Shown one piece after another: positions 44,163 to 52,923 of a stretch of DNA of 55,082 nucleotides. The notes beneath the pieces were generated by a model. It saw only the letters and a list, made by a program, of their open reading frames with translations. It was not told the origin of the DNA and made no database searches. The DNA comes from Nitrospira sp. Lineage in GTDB: Bacteria; Nitrospirota; Nitrospiria; Nitrospirales; Nitrospiraceae. Location of the stretch: positions 1 through 55,082 of the forward strand of contig JANDJE010000015.1 in assembly GCA_024331095.1 (NCBI GenBank). The letters are read 5' to 3'. A program made the position numbers and the translations under genes. Each line of letters starts with the position of its first letter. Positions within the stretch are counted from its first letter, which is position 1.

Positions 44163-45365
44163 GTGCGTCGTCTTGCTCCCATACTTGTCCTCGCGCTCGT
44201 GCTCATCGGACCGTGCGGATCTTTTTTCGCAGGCGTCGCTCGCGCGGACGTGCAGTACTTTCCCATCCCCGCCATCAGTTCCAGCAAGAACGACGGCAAC
44301 GATTACGGCATGATCGTGCCCGCTCTGATCACCGGTCCCGACGGCGAGCTGAAGCATCTGATTGCGCCGATGGTGATCTACAACAGCATCGTCGGCGTCC
44401 GAGGGACCTTGAACCTGTTTCATTACCAGCCGGGTGGGAAGGAGCTCAGAGGCATCGCGTCTTGGTCGGAAAAGATCGAGCGGCGATTTCTCTTAAGTTA
44501 TGTCGATCCCGGCTTCAGCAACGGTCGCTACAGCATTGGTTTCAGCGTCTCCCATTTCAAGAATGCGACGGTGCGCTTCTTTGGTCTGGGGCCGACGACG
44601 CCGCTCCACGACGAGACCAACTATACGGCCTCGGAGACACGATTCAATTGGAAGTTTGGCATCTATGCAAATGAAGTGACGCAAATCGCCTTCAGCCAGC
44701 GGTTTCGCCACATGGACGCCATCGATCCCGGAGCCACCGTGTTGCCTTTTACCGGGAATCGATTTCCGACGGTTTCCGGAGTCGAGGGAGCCACCATTCT
44801 GGGCGAACGAATTTCGTTCCACTACGATACCCGCAACAACCTTGTCACACCGACGGACGGAATGGCGGTGACGGCCTATGCGGAAATCAACCATAATTTT
44901 CATCCCGGCGCGCAGCCGCTCTATTCCCGATACGGAATCGAGGTCAAAAAAATGTTTGCGAGCGAATCCAAACGCGCCATCTTGGTCATACGCGGCGATC
45001 TTCAGGCGACGATCGGGACGGACGTGCCGTTTTATGAATTGAGTTCTTTGGGGGGGCAGAACAATCTGCGTGGATACGGGGTGGATCGGTATATCGACAA
45101 GCAACTCATCGCCCTGAGCGTCGAGGAGCGAATCCATATCCTTCGCACCCGTCTGGCCGGGGTGATGGCGGATTTCGAGATCGCCCCGTTCGTCGATACG
45201 GGGCAGGTGTTCAGCTCGTTTAAGGACGTCAGTTTCAAGGACTACCGCATCACGCCCGGGATCGGTTTTCGGGGGATCATTCGGCCCAATGTCGTGGGAC
45301 GAATCGATTATGGATTCAGCAAAGAAGGGGGCGCCATTTTTGCGGGGCTCGATTTCCCTTATTAG
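44163..45365 (+). CDS. Omp85/BamA-type surface-antigen barrel, probable outer-membrane partner of Mla
   Basis: 400 aa from GTG at 44163. A signal peptide (1-28) is followed by a barrel with alternating strands: RFFGLGPTTPLHDETNYT, GERISFHYDTRNNLVTPTDG (the usual D-x-R/D-N-x-x-P-x-x-G of bacterial surface antigen), the LGGQNNLRGYG motif at the (V/I)RG(Y/F) lid, and a terminal Phe-Pro-Tyr. POTRA domains are absent, so it is the barrel half only. Its place in the mla operon, which has no mlaA, suggests it fills the outer-membrane role; that is inference. Confidence 0.85.
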   Translation: MRRLAPILVLALVLIGPCGSFFAGVARADVQYFPIPAISSSKNDGNDYGMIVPALITGPDGELKHLIAPMVIYNSIVGVRGTLNLFHYQPGGKELRGIASWSEKIERRFLLSYVDPGFSNGRYSIGFSVSHFKNATVRFFGLGPTTPLHDETNYTASETRFNWKFGIYANEVTQIAFSQRFRHMDAIDPGATVLPFTGNRFPTVSGVEGATILGERISFHYDTRNNLVTPTDGMAVTAYAEINHNFHPGAQPLYSRYGIEVKKMFASESKRAILVIRGDLQATIGTDVPFYELSSLGGQNNLRGYGVDRYIDKQLIALSVEERIHILRTRLAGVMADFEIAPFVDTGQVFSSFKDVSFKDYRITPGIGFRGIIRPNVVGRIDYGFSKEGGAIFAGLDFPY

Positions 45366-45590
45366 CGGGCGACAGTCATGGGCGGTGACGCTGGCAAGGA
45401 AACAGCCGACCGCAGCGTTCCCGGCCCGAGTTTTCGGAACTTGCCGGGTCTAAAGGCTTGACACCATAGCGGTCTTGTGTGAGACTCACCGGCTGATGCG
45501 ATTCACGTCGCCTGACTCCCTGATCGTTGCCTTCCGAGCGTCTGTTTTCACACGCGGTTGAGCGGATCGATGCAAAAAGGAGAGCACGCC

Positions 45591-47534
45591 ATGTCGATTC
45601 TTAAAAACATCAACAGCCCGGCTGATTTGAAGCGAGTGTCTCCCGATCGGTTTCCGGCGTTGGCGCAAGAGATTCGCGAACAGATCATCGATGCGGTTTC
45701 CTCGGTGGGAGGGCACCTGGCTTCTAATCTGGGGGTGGTGGAATTGACGATCGCGCTGCACTATCTGTTGGATACCCCCACGGATAAGATCGTATGGGAT
45801 ACCAGCAATCAATGCTACGCCCATAAGCTGCTGACCGGGAGGAGGGAGCGGTTCCATACTCTGAGACAGTACGGCGGGCTCAGCGGCTTCTGCAAACGGG
45901 AAGAAAGCGAATACGATACTTTCAACGCCGGGCATGCGGGGACCGGAGTCTCCGCCGCGTTTGGAATGGTGGAGGCGCGCGAACAGTTGGGGCAGAAGCA
46001 CAAAATCGTCTGCGTCGTAGGGGACGGCGCGATGACGGCCGGCATGACGTTGGAGGGGCTTCACCATGCGGGTGGCATGGGCAAGGATTTTTTGGTGATC
46101 TTAAACGACAATCAAATGTCCATTTCTAAGAACGTCGGCGCCATTTCGGCGTATCTGAGCCGGACGATCACGGGAGAATTTTACGGAAAGGTGCGTCAGG
46201 AGACGGGCCAATTATTGGGGAAAATTCCACACATCGGTTCGGACATGCAAAGGCTGGCGCGACGGGCGGAGGAGCTGGCCAAAGGCGTGATTCTGCCGGG
46301 ATTGCTCTTTGAAGAATTGGGATTTCAATACAGCGGACCCATCGACGGGCATAACTTCGAGCATCTACTTCCCACGATCGAGAACGTGGTGAAAATGAGA
46401 GGGCCGGTCCTGCTGCACGTGGTGACGAAAAAGGGGCTCGGCTACGAGCCTGCCATGAAGAACCCCGTTTGGTTTCATGCCTGTCCTCCGTTCGTGCGGG
46501 AAACGGGCGCGCCGGCCAAGAAAGCGGCGCGGCCCTCCTATACGGCGATCGCGATCGAGACGTTGATCAAGCAGGCTCGCCAGGATAAGCGAATCGTCGC
46601 CATTACCGCGGCCATGTGCGAGGGGACGGGGCTGACGGCATTCGAAAAAGAGTTTCCCGATCGCCTCTACGACGTGGGAATCGCGGAGCAGCACGCGGTG
46701 ACGTTTGCGGCGGGATTGGCGGCGCAGGGAGTGAAACCGGTCGTAGCCATGTACGCCACCTTCCTCCAACGCGCCTACGATCAAGTCGTGCACGACGTCG
46801 CGACGCAAGATCTTCCCGTGGCGTTTCTCATCGACCGGGGGGGGCTTGTCGCGGAAGACGGAACGACGCACCACGGGGCGTTCGACTACGCATATTTGCG
46901 TCATGTTCCCAATATGGTCGTCATGGCTCCCAAAGACGAAAACGAATTGCAGCACATGGTCAAAACCGCCCTGCAGCACAACGGCCCGATTTCCGTTCGC
47001 TATCCACGCGGGGTCAGCCTCGGCGTGAAGATGGACGAGTCTCCGACGGCGTTGTCGATCGGAAAGGGCGAGTTGTTGAAGGAAGGAACGGAGGTCGCCA
47101 TTATTGCCGTAGGCGTCACGGTGTGGCAGGCCTATCAAGCGGCCGAGCGTCTGAGCCGGGAAGGGATTTCAACGGCCGTCGTGAACGCCCGATTCGTGAA
47201 ACCCTTGGATCGCGAACTTATCACGGATGTGGCCAGACGAGTCCGATACGTCGTGACGGTGGAAGAAGGTTGCAAGATGGGAGGGTTCGGATCCGGCGTC
47301 CTTGAATTGCTCTCCGAGGCCCGCGTGACCGGCGTGACGACGAAAATTCTCGGCCTGCCGGACTGGTACATCGAGCAGGGACCTCAGGATCTGCTCCGTG
47401 AGCGATACGGCTTGACGGCGGAAGGAATCTACCAAAGCGTAAAAGAACTGATCGGCGGGGCGTCGGTGGAGAGCGATCGGTTCAGTGGCGTGGCGAGAGA
47501 GTATCTCCCCCACGGTGATGAGCAGGGAAGCTGA
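45591..47534 (+). CDS. dxs: 1-deoxy-D-xylulose-5-phosphate synthase
   Basis: 647 aa from the ATG at 45591 (AAAGGAGA eight bases upstream). The thiamine-diphosphate motif is VGDGAMTAGM with downstream NDNQMSIS; GGHLASNLGVVELTIALHY, FNAGHAGTGVSAAFG and, in the second domain, DVGIAEQHAVTFAAGLA and YPRGVSLGV are standard. It condenses pyruvate and glyceraldehyde-3-phosphate to DXP, the first MEP step. ispG follows 55 bases later. A TTGACA at 45458 could be part of its promoter, but a good -10 is lacking. Confidence 0.97.
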   Translation: MSILKNINSPADLKRVSPDRFPALAQEIREQIIDAVSSVGGHLASNLGVVELTIALHYLLDTPTDKIVWDTSNQCYAHKLLTGRRERFHTLRQYGGLSGFCKREESEYDTFNAGHAGTGVSAAFGMVEAREQLGQKHKIVCVVGDGAMTAGMTLEGLHHAGGMGKDFLVILNDNQMSISKNVGAISAYLSRTITGEFYGKVRQETGQLLGKIPHIGSDMQRLARRAEELAKGVILPGLLFEELGFQYSGPIDGHNFEHLLPTIENVVKMRGPVLLHVVTKKGLGYEPAMKNPVWFHACPPFVRETGAPAKKAARPSYTAIAIETLIKQARQDKRIVAITAAMCEGTGLTAFEKEFPDRLYDVGIAEQHAVTFAAGLAAQGVKPVVAMYATFLQRAYDQVVHDVATQDLPVAFLIDRGGLVAEDGTTHHGAFDYAYLRHVPNMVVMAPKDENELQHMVKTALQHNGPISVRYPRGVSLGVKMDESPTALSIGKGELLKEGTEVAIIAVGVTVWQAYQAAERLSREGISTAVVNARFVKPLDRELITDVARRVRYVVTVEEGCKMGGFGSGVLELLSEARVTGVTTKILGLPDWYIEQGPQDLLRERYGLTAEGIYQSVKELIGGASVESDRFSGVAREYLPHGDEQGS

Positions 47535-47588
47535 CGCGCCGACAAGGGGAAGAATCGGGAACCGAACGGAACGGTCTCAGAAACGTCC

Positions 47589-48773
47589 ATGCACATCACC
47601 AGGCGAAAAACTCGGCAAATTCAGGTTGGTACGGTCAAGATCGGCGGCGAGGCTCCGATCTCCGTGCAGTCGATGTGCTCCACGGATACGCGGAATGTCG
47701 AGACTACCGTGGAACAGATCCGACAGTTGGAGGCTGTAGGGTGCGAGCTGATTCGGGTCGCCGTCCCCGATGAAGAGGCCGCGGCTGCTCTCCCCCGAAT
47801 CAAAGCGGCCATGACGGTGCCGCTCATCGCAGACATTCACTTTGATTACCGGCTGGCCGTGAGCGCGGCGCGCGTGGTCGATTGCGTTCGGATTAATCCG
47901 GGCAACATCGGAGCCTGGTGGAAAGTCGAAGAAGTGATCAAGGCGGTCAATGATCGAGGCATTCCGATTCGTATCGGCGTTAACGGAGGGTCGTTGGAAA
48001 GACCGTTGTTGGAGAAGTACGGCTGGCCTTCGCCAGAAGCGCTCTCCGAGTCGGCGCTCAATGCGGTTCATGCGCTGGAGGATGTCGGCTTCACTAACAT
48101 GAAAGTCTCGCTGAAGGCGTCGGACGTGCACCATGCGATCGATGCCTATTGGCTGTTCGCTCATCAGTCGGATTATCCCCTCCATATCGGGATTACCGAA
48201 GCGGGAACGGCGATGACCGGCGCCGTCAAATCGGCGATCGGTCTTGGCTACCTGTTGGCGAACGGAATCGGGGATACGTTGCGTGTCTCGCTCGCGGCCG
48301 ATCCGGTGGAAGAGGTCAAGGTCGGATTTGAAATCTTGAAGTCTCTGGAGCTGCGGCATCGCGGCATTAACGTGATCGCCTGCCCGACGTGCGGCCGAGT
48401 GGAGATCGACGTCGTGCGAATGGCGAATGAGCTGGAAAAGAGGCTCGGCCATATCAAGACGCCGCTCAATGTGTCGGTGCTGGGCTGTGTCGTCAACGGC
48501 ATCGGCGAAGGCAAGGAAGCCGACATCGGAATCGCCGGCGGCGAAGGCAAGGGCATTTTGTTCAAGAAAGGCAAGCTTGTTCGAAAGGTGCCGATGGAAG
48601 AATTGATGGACACATTGATTGAGGAGGTCGAACAGCTCGCCAAGGAGAAAGAAGCCGAGGGTGACGAAAAGGCGGTCGCTCACACGGATTCCTCCGTGTG
48701 GCAACCGGTTGCATCTCAGACGGATCGTCCCTCAACGCTGGGAAGAGAAATTCCCGTCCTGCCTCATCGGTGA
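47589..48773 (+). CDS. ispG: 4-hydroxy-3-methylbut-2-en-1-yl diphosphate synthase (flavodoxin/ferredoxin)
   Basis: 394 aa. The TIM-barrel half contains APISVQSMCSTDTRNVE, RVAVPDEEAAAALP, PLIADIHFDYRLA and INPGNIG. The [4Fe-4S] half has VIACPTCGRVEID and VLGCVVNGIGEGKEADIGI with its cluster cysteines. It converts methylerythritol cyclodiphosphate to HMBPP, the substrate of IspH, whose gene is also in this window. The last 40 residues (after KEKEAEGDEK) are an unconserved tail. Cotranscription with dxs is likely. Confidence 0.96.
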   Translation: MHITRRKTRQIQVGTVKIGGEAPISVQSMCSTDTRNVETTVEQIRQLEAVGCELIRVAVPDEEAAAALPRIKAAMTVPLIADIHFDYRLAVSAARVVDCVRINPGNIGAWWKVEEVIKAVNDRGIPIRIGVNGGSLERPLLEKYGWPSPEALSESALNAVHALEDVGFTNMKVSLKASDVHHAIDAYWLFAHQSDYPLHIGITEAGTAMTGAVKSAIGLGYLLANGIGDTLRVSLAADPVEEVKVGFEILKSLELRHRGINVIACPTCGRVEIDVVRMANELEKRLGHIKTPLNVSVLGCVVNGIGEGKEADIGIAGGEGKGILFKKGKLVRKVPMEELMDTLIEEVEQLAKEKEAEGDEKAVAHTDSSVWQPVASQTDRPSTLGREIPVLPHR

Positions 48774-48896
48774 GCGCGTCGTCGAGAAGAATGTTGCCTC
48801 CCGAGGTACCGGCCCGTCGACTCCCTCTTCGTGCATGGCCGATAACGTTCCATGAAAGATGCCGTCCTACCTTTTTAATACAGCGATCGTCTTTCC

Positions 48897-50228
48897 ATGA
48901 TTCCTTGGATTCGAGCGTTCATGGCATCCCCTCTTGTGAGAAGGGTGGTCACCCTTGTTCTCGTGATTGCCGCAGGGATACATGGGTACATTATCTCCTT
49001 CGGGCGATCCTTTCACTTCCGAGATATCGACATCCATCGCGAGATCGGCAGGCGTTTTCTCTCAGGAGAATATCTCTACGCCAATGACTACTGTTACATG
49101 TATCTGCCGACCACCGGCATCTATTTCGCTCCCCTGCTGTTTTTCGAGCGAAATCTGAGCTTGGTCCTGCGCTACGCCGTTGCGATCGGCTGTTTGGTCA
49201 TGACGATCAGGCTGTTTCAACGGATGTTGGGAGTCGAGACAAGCGCAAGGCCGGCGCATCGCTTATGGCTGGGAGTGGGGGCCGGTGTGCTGACTCTGCA
49301 GTTCATCCTGAACGATCTGGATGACGGAGGACCGCACCTTATCCTGCTTGGCATTCTAACCGGGGGGCTTTACGCAATATGGGTGGGGAGGGAACGGCTC
49401 GGCGCGGCGTTAGTCGGGCTTGGGATCGTGCTCAAGATCACTCCCGCTCTCTTCGTGCTCTTGTTCGCATGGAAACGGCAGTGGCGCGTGGCGACCTATA
49501 CCGTTCTGGCCGTTTTCTTTTGGATTCTGTTGCCTCTTCCGTACATGGGGGCGGCAAGTTGGTGGGATCACCATGTTGAATGGACAAACAATGCGCTGTT
49601 GTCCGTGCTTGACCGTCAAGTAGAGGGACGACAAGAAAACGAGTTGCAAAAGGCCAATCTTTCCTTGCGACACACGATGCTGCGATATCTTGTCGCTTAT
49701 CCGATGACTCATCGGCTTCGCCAAGTTGATCCCGAGTACAGGCCGGTGTTGGATCTTCCCCTCCCGGTTGCCAACGCGATCGTCGGCGCTGCGGCACTCG
49801 GCCTGCTCGCTTTTTTCGCGTGGACCAGCAAGCGGTCGTTCGATGGACCCGGCGATCCCACGTGGGCGAAGGATTGCGCCGGCACCTTGATGTTGGCCCT
49901 GTTCTTGTCTCCCATTACGTGGGACCAGCACTTGGTGTGGATGATTCCAGCGGCTTGCATCGTGGTGGCGGTCGCAGCGCGAGTAACCGGCCGATTGAGT
50001 CAAGTCGGCTATGTCATGCTGGGGCTCTATGTTGTGCTGACGGTGGTCCTGAATTACGAAGTGGTGGGCTCCGCGAAATGGGAAATGCTGAAAAGTTATC
50101 ATCATCTCGGAATTGCCATGTTCATTTTGTTCGGACTGTTGTTGAGAAGCCATCCCTCCCCGAAGGCCTGTCAACCTTCTCTCGGAGAGCGATTCGCGCA
50201 GCCTTCTAACGTGGTCGGACAGAACTGA
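48897..50228 (+). CDS. GT87 (DUF2029) family polyprenyl-phosphate-sugar glycosyltransferase-like membrane protein
   Basis: 443 aa with about ten transmembrane helices. The first periplasmic loop holds FRDIDIHREIGRRFLSGEYL, with the acidic pair typical of GT-C enzymes, then CYMYLPTTGIYFAPL. VGLGIVLKITPALFVLLFAW is the conserved K-x-x-P segment of GT87 proteins such as mycobacterial PimE. It would transfer a sugar from a polyprenyl-phosphate donor to an envelope acceptor; the acceptor is unknown. It lies 123 bases after ispG and may have its own promoter. Location near isoprenoid genes fits a lipid-linked donor. Confidence 0.82.
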   Translation: MIPWIRAFMASPLVRRVVTLVLVIAAGIHGYIISFGRSFHFRDIDIHREIGRRFLSGEYLYANDYCYMYLPTTGIYFAPLLFFERNLSLVLRYAVAIGCLVMTIRLFQRMLGVETSARPAHRLWLGVGAGVLTLQFILNDLDDGGPHLILLGILTGGLYAIWVGRERLGAALVGLGIVLKITPALFVLLFAWKRQWRVATYTVLAVFFWILLPLPYMGAASWWDHHVEWTNNALLSVLDRQVEGRQENELQKANLSLRHTMLRYLVAYPMTHRLRQVDPEYRPVLDLPLPVANAIVGAAALGLLAFFAWTSKRSFDGPGDPTWAKDCAGTLMLALFLSPITWDQHLVWMIPAACIVVAVAARVTGRLSQVGYVMLGLYVVLTVVLNYEVVGSAKWEMLKSYHHLGIAMFILFGLLLRSHPSPKACQPSLGERFAQPSNVVGQN

Positions 50229-50257
50229 CTCGCGATGGATGCGGTGAGACACGTGAG

Positions 50258-50287
50258 TTGTGTTCATGAAAAAGAACCCATTATAAT
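50258..50287 (+). promoter_or_regulatory. Promoter of tRNA-Cys
   Basis: TTGTGT (50258-50263), 18 bases and a perfect TATAAT (50282-50287) lie 13 bases before the tRNA. The stretch between the -10 and the tRNA is GC-rich (GCCGCC), as in stable-RNA promoters under stringent control. Confidence 0.75.
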
Positions 50288-50300
50288 GCCGCCTCTTCAG

Positions 50301-50375
50301 GGCGCCGTACCCAAGTGGTAAGGGAGCAGTCTGCAAAACTGCGATGCGGCGGTTCGAACCCGCCCGGCGCCTCCA
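50301..50375 (+). tRNA. tRNA-Cys (anticodon GCA)
   Basis: The acceptor stem GGCGCCG pairs with CGGCGCC, followed by discriminator T and encoded CCA (50373-50375). The anticodon arm is GCAGT-CTGCAAA-ACTGC, with GCA at loop positions 34-36, reading Cys codons. The T arm GGCGG-TTCGAAC-CCGCC is perfect. It is the only tRNA in the window, and the sequence downstream changes composition. Confidence 0.97.
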
Positions 50376-51459
50376 TACCATAATCTGTTTCCCCTCCCCC
50401 GCTGTGCCTTTTTGACGGATCATTGCACCAAGCCTTGGGAAGAGGTCTTGCGGCGTGGGGCTCCCATCATTGACTCGGCAGAGTCATGTCAATCATCTCG
50501 TGTGACCCCTTCATGCAATGTAGGTTGGAGCAAGGGGAAAAGTCGGCTGTTCCCTGCTTGGAATCAGTCCAGGAAGGTGAGATGGAGGTCGGCTCATACA
50601 TAGCACATCGATCGCTTCTGTGGGGGAGTGGTTGCCAAAACTCTTCCAGAAGGCTTGCGTCGTCGCACGTAATTCAAAGGAGGCATCGGCTACGAAGCCG
50701 GCGTGAGAGCGCTGTTTCTCAGTGCAGGAGAAGACCTTCATTGATCGTTGTTCTGTCCATCCAACTGGACACATGTGGTGAATTGGCTCGGATACAAACC
50801 AGAATCCATATTGATACAGTCTGCTAACAAGCAGGCAAGTACGTATTAGGTATTAATACTTGTATTTGAAAGAGTCTCGTATCCCGTCCGATCATTCGCT
50901 TGCCTATCGAGATAAACGCCTGACGATCAAAAACAAGCGTGTTCTCTATCACTTGGGAGAAGCTCGTAACGACTGTAGTCGGTGAGGAGCTCTGTTCCAA
51001 GAAGCTAGGAGAAGAGAGTTGTCAACCTGACTACTCTACAGCAGGTGAGGCATGGCATGGTCTATGCGTGGCTCTACGTAGCTGTTTTGAGCAGAGCCGT
51101 TGCACCACGAGGATGCCATGGAAAGGAGATGACAGAGAAGGATGATCGAATAAGAGGTTGACCGGGGGCGACGGGTCTCAATGGTCTTACCTAGGTCCAT
51201 CGGGTCACCGTGAATTGAAGAACAGCTTGTGAGCAAAAGAGCGAAGAAGGTCCTGAATTCTGGCACAGGGAGAAGCGGTATTCGCGGCATAGGCAAAGGG
51301 GTGATGAAAAGGAGGTGATGAAAGAGGGGCGAAACCGTCGTTGACGTGGAAGTGGGGGAGAAAAGATCGCCTGGTTCAGGTTGCGAAACCGCATGTCGCG
51401 AACAGATGTTCGGCAATGGCGCAAGGACGCATTCATACCTAAGGGATGGAGGTGCAGCG
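50376..51459 (+). other. Non-coding or decayed region of about 1.1 kb after tRNA-Cys
   Basis: No ORF here has both a ribosome site and natural composition. The region is less GC-rich than its surroundings. Small dyads are visible: TGTCCA/TGGACA at 50754-50771, CGGCT/AGCCG near 50690, and a CAAGTA...TACTTG dyad around 50836-50861 containing the palindrome GTATTAATAC (50850-50859), which could be an operator. The stretch before 51460 is purine-rich. It may be a long leader for the downstream pair or remains of an inserted element. Confidence 0.5.
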
Positions 51460-52818
51460 ATGACCCGCAAAGATGAAGCGAGTCCACTGACAACATTCGG
51501 GGATATTCCATGTTGCCCCAATTTGGACACGGAGCCGGTGTGCGACGTGATCGATTTTCGTCGTCGATTGGTCTTTCCCACCAAAGTGCGTACAGAGAAC
51601 GGGCAAGCGGTGAGGGTCGAAGTGATTTTTCATATCCGCTTTAAACGCTGCGCGGGTCCGCTGGCGCTGGGCGATCTGGTTTATACGACTACGTTGCTGC
51701 CGGGAGAAAAGGTCAGGCTGGCGACCACGGACCGACGCAGTCGGTTCAGTTTCGACAGCGAGACGAATCTGAGTTATCGAAGCGAGCAGATGTCGGAAGC
51801 GCAATACCGCATGTCGGCGCTTCGTGCATTTATGACGGATGAGAACGTCGTGGATCGCGGTCGCGACCGAGCCTCATCGAGCGGTTCATGGGATTTTCAC
51901 GGTGACGCCAGCGGTGGTCTCGGCTTCTTTTCAGTCAGCGCCGACACGAACGCGGGGGGGAGTCACAACGCCCAGTCCGCTCGTGACTATCTGCGCGAAC
52001 ATCGCGCTCATGCCGAGATGGCCGATCACCAATCGGTGGAAGCCACGCGGAAAGCGCACTCCCTTTCCATCGGCGAAGTGTCATCGAGAACACACAAAGA
52101 GGGCGAATCGCAAGAGCACTTCGAGTCATCCTCTCGTGTGTTCAGCAATCCGAATCATTGCCATGCGGTCACGTTTCTCTTTTATCGCATCAATAAGACC
52201 GAGACGATCAAGCTCGAACTGGTGTCGATTGAGCGCCGTGTCATTGATCCTGTGGCGCTCATGCCGGTACCGGCGAATCCTCTGCGCACGATCGGGCAGG
52301 TCTCAACGATTCATCAGGAAGTCCCGGCCACGAGCAAGACTCGGTTGGAGGTAGAGGCACGGGCGCTCCAGAGCGAAGCCCAATATGCACAAGCGGCGGG
52401 AAGAGCCGGCGTGACACTCAGTCGTTTGGCGCTGACAACGGCTTCTTCCACTGCCCCGGTTGCTGAATTGGGCAGGCAGGACCCCCTCGCCAAAGAGCTG
52501 CGAAACGCCGCATTGGCCGAAGTCGATAAGCAACTCGCGGAAGAGGGGTTGATCGAAAAAATCGGTGGGCCTGTGTCTAAACGTGCGCAGGAAGAGTTTG
52601 GATACGAACGTAAGACCGCGCTACCGACGGCGGGCGTGATCGTCAAAGGGTGTCTGGATGTCTGCAACGTGTGCGAGCCCGAACTGCAAAGAAAAATGCA
52701 GCTTGAGCTGGAACGGATGGAATTGGAAAACCAGCTTTTGAAACGCAAGATCGAGCTGCTCGACAAGGCACAGGAGTATCGTTGTTGCCCTGAAGGAGCG
52801 AAGGAGGAGAACGGCTAG
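51460..52818 (+). CDS. Unrecognised 452-aa protein, first of a two-gene unit
   Basis: The ATG at 51460 has GGAGG seven bases upstream; the longer frame from 51346 lacks one. No signal peptide or membrane helix is seen, so it is probably cytosolic or exported by a non-Sec route. The N-terminal half is beta-rich (VEVIFHIRFKRCAGPLALGD, LVYTTTLLPGEKVRLATTDR, RFSFDSETNLSYRSEQ), then a Ser/His/Gly-rich linker (about 145-210), HCHAVTFLFYRINKTETIKL, and a C-terminal coiled coil (about 410-445) flanked by paired Cys (CLDVCNVCEP and YRCCPEG). I recognise no family. The 689-aa gene follows after 105 bases. Confidence 0.8.
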   Translation: MTRKDEASPLTTFGDIPCCPNLDTEPVCDVIDFRRRLVFPTKVRTENGQAVRVEVIFHIRFKRCAGPLALGDLVYTTTLLPGEKVRLATTDRRSRFSFDSETNLSYRSEQMSEAQYRMSALRAFMTDENVVDRGRDRASSSGSWDFHGDASGGLGFFSVSADTNAGGSHNAQSARDYLREHRAHAEMADHQSVEATRKAHSLSIGEVSSRTHKEGESQEHFESSSRVFSNPNHCHAVTFLFYRINKTETIKLELVSIERRVIDPVALMPVPANPLRTIGQVSTIHQEVPATSKTRLEVEARALQSEAQYAQAAGRAGVTLSRLALTTASSTAPVAELGRQDPLAKELRNAALAEVDKQLAEEGLIEKIGGPVSKRAQEEFGYERKTALPTAGVIVKGCLDVCNVCEPELQRKMQLELERMELENQLLKRKIELLDKAQEYRCCPEGAKEENG

Positions 52819-52923
52819 CGTCGAGGAACGTTCTCTACTCGTGGCACTGAGGTTGCAGCAGACAATAGGCATCGGGTTCAGAACACAGAGCAAATTAATT
52901 TTTAATGAAGGAGACACTCTGCC

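Noticed and set aside
43383..44423. 346-aa minus-strand ORF
   Set aside because: Antisense to mlaC and the Omp85 gene; shadow frame.
49410..50423. 337-aa minus-strand ORF crossing the tRNA gene
   Set aside because: It runs through tRNA-Cys and antisense to the glycosyltransferase, so it cannot be a normal gene.
50511..50774. 87-aa minus-strand ORF in the region after tRNA-Cys
   Set aside because: No ribosome site, no recognisable motif and low-quality composition.
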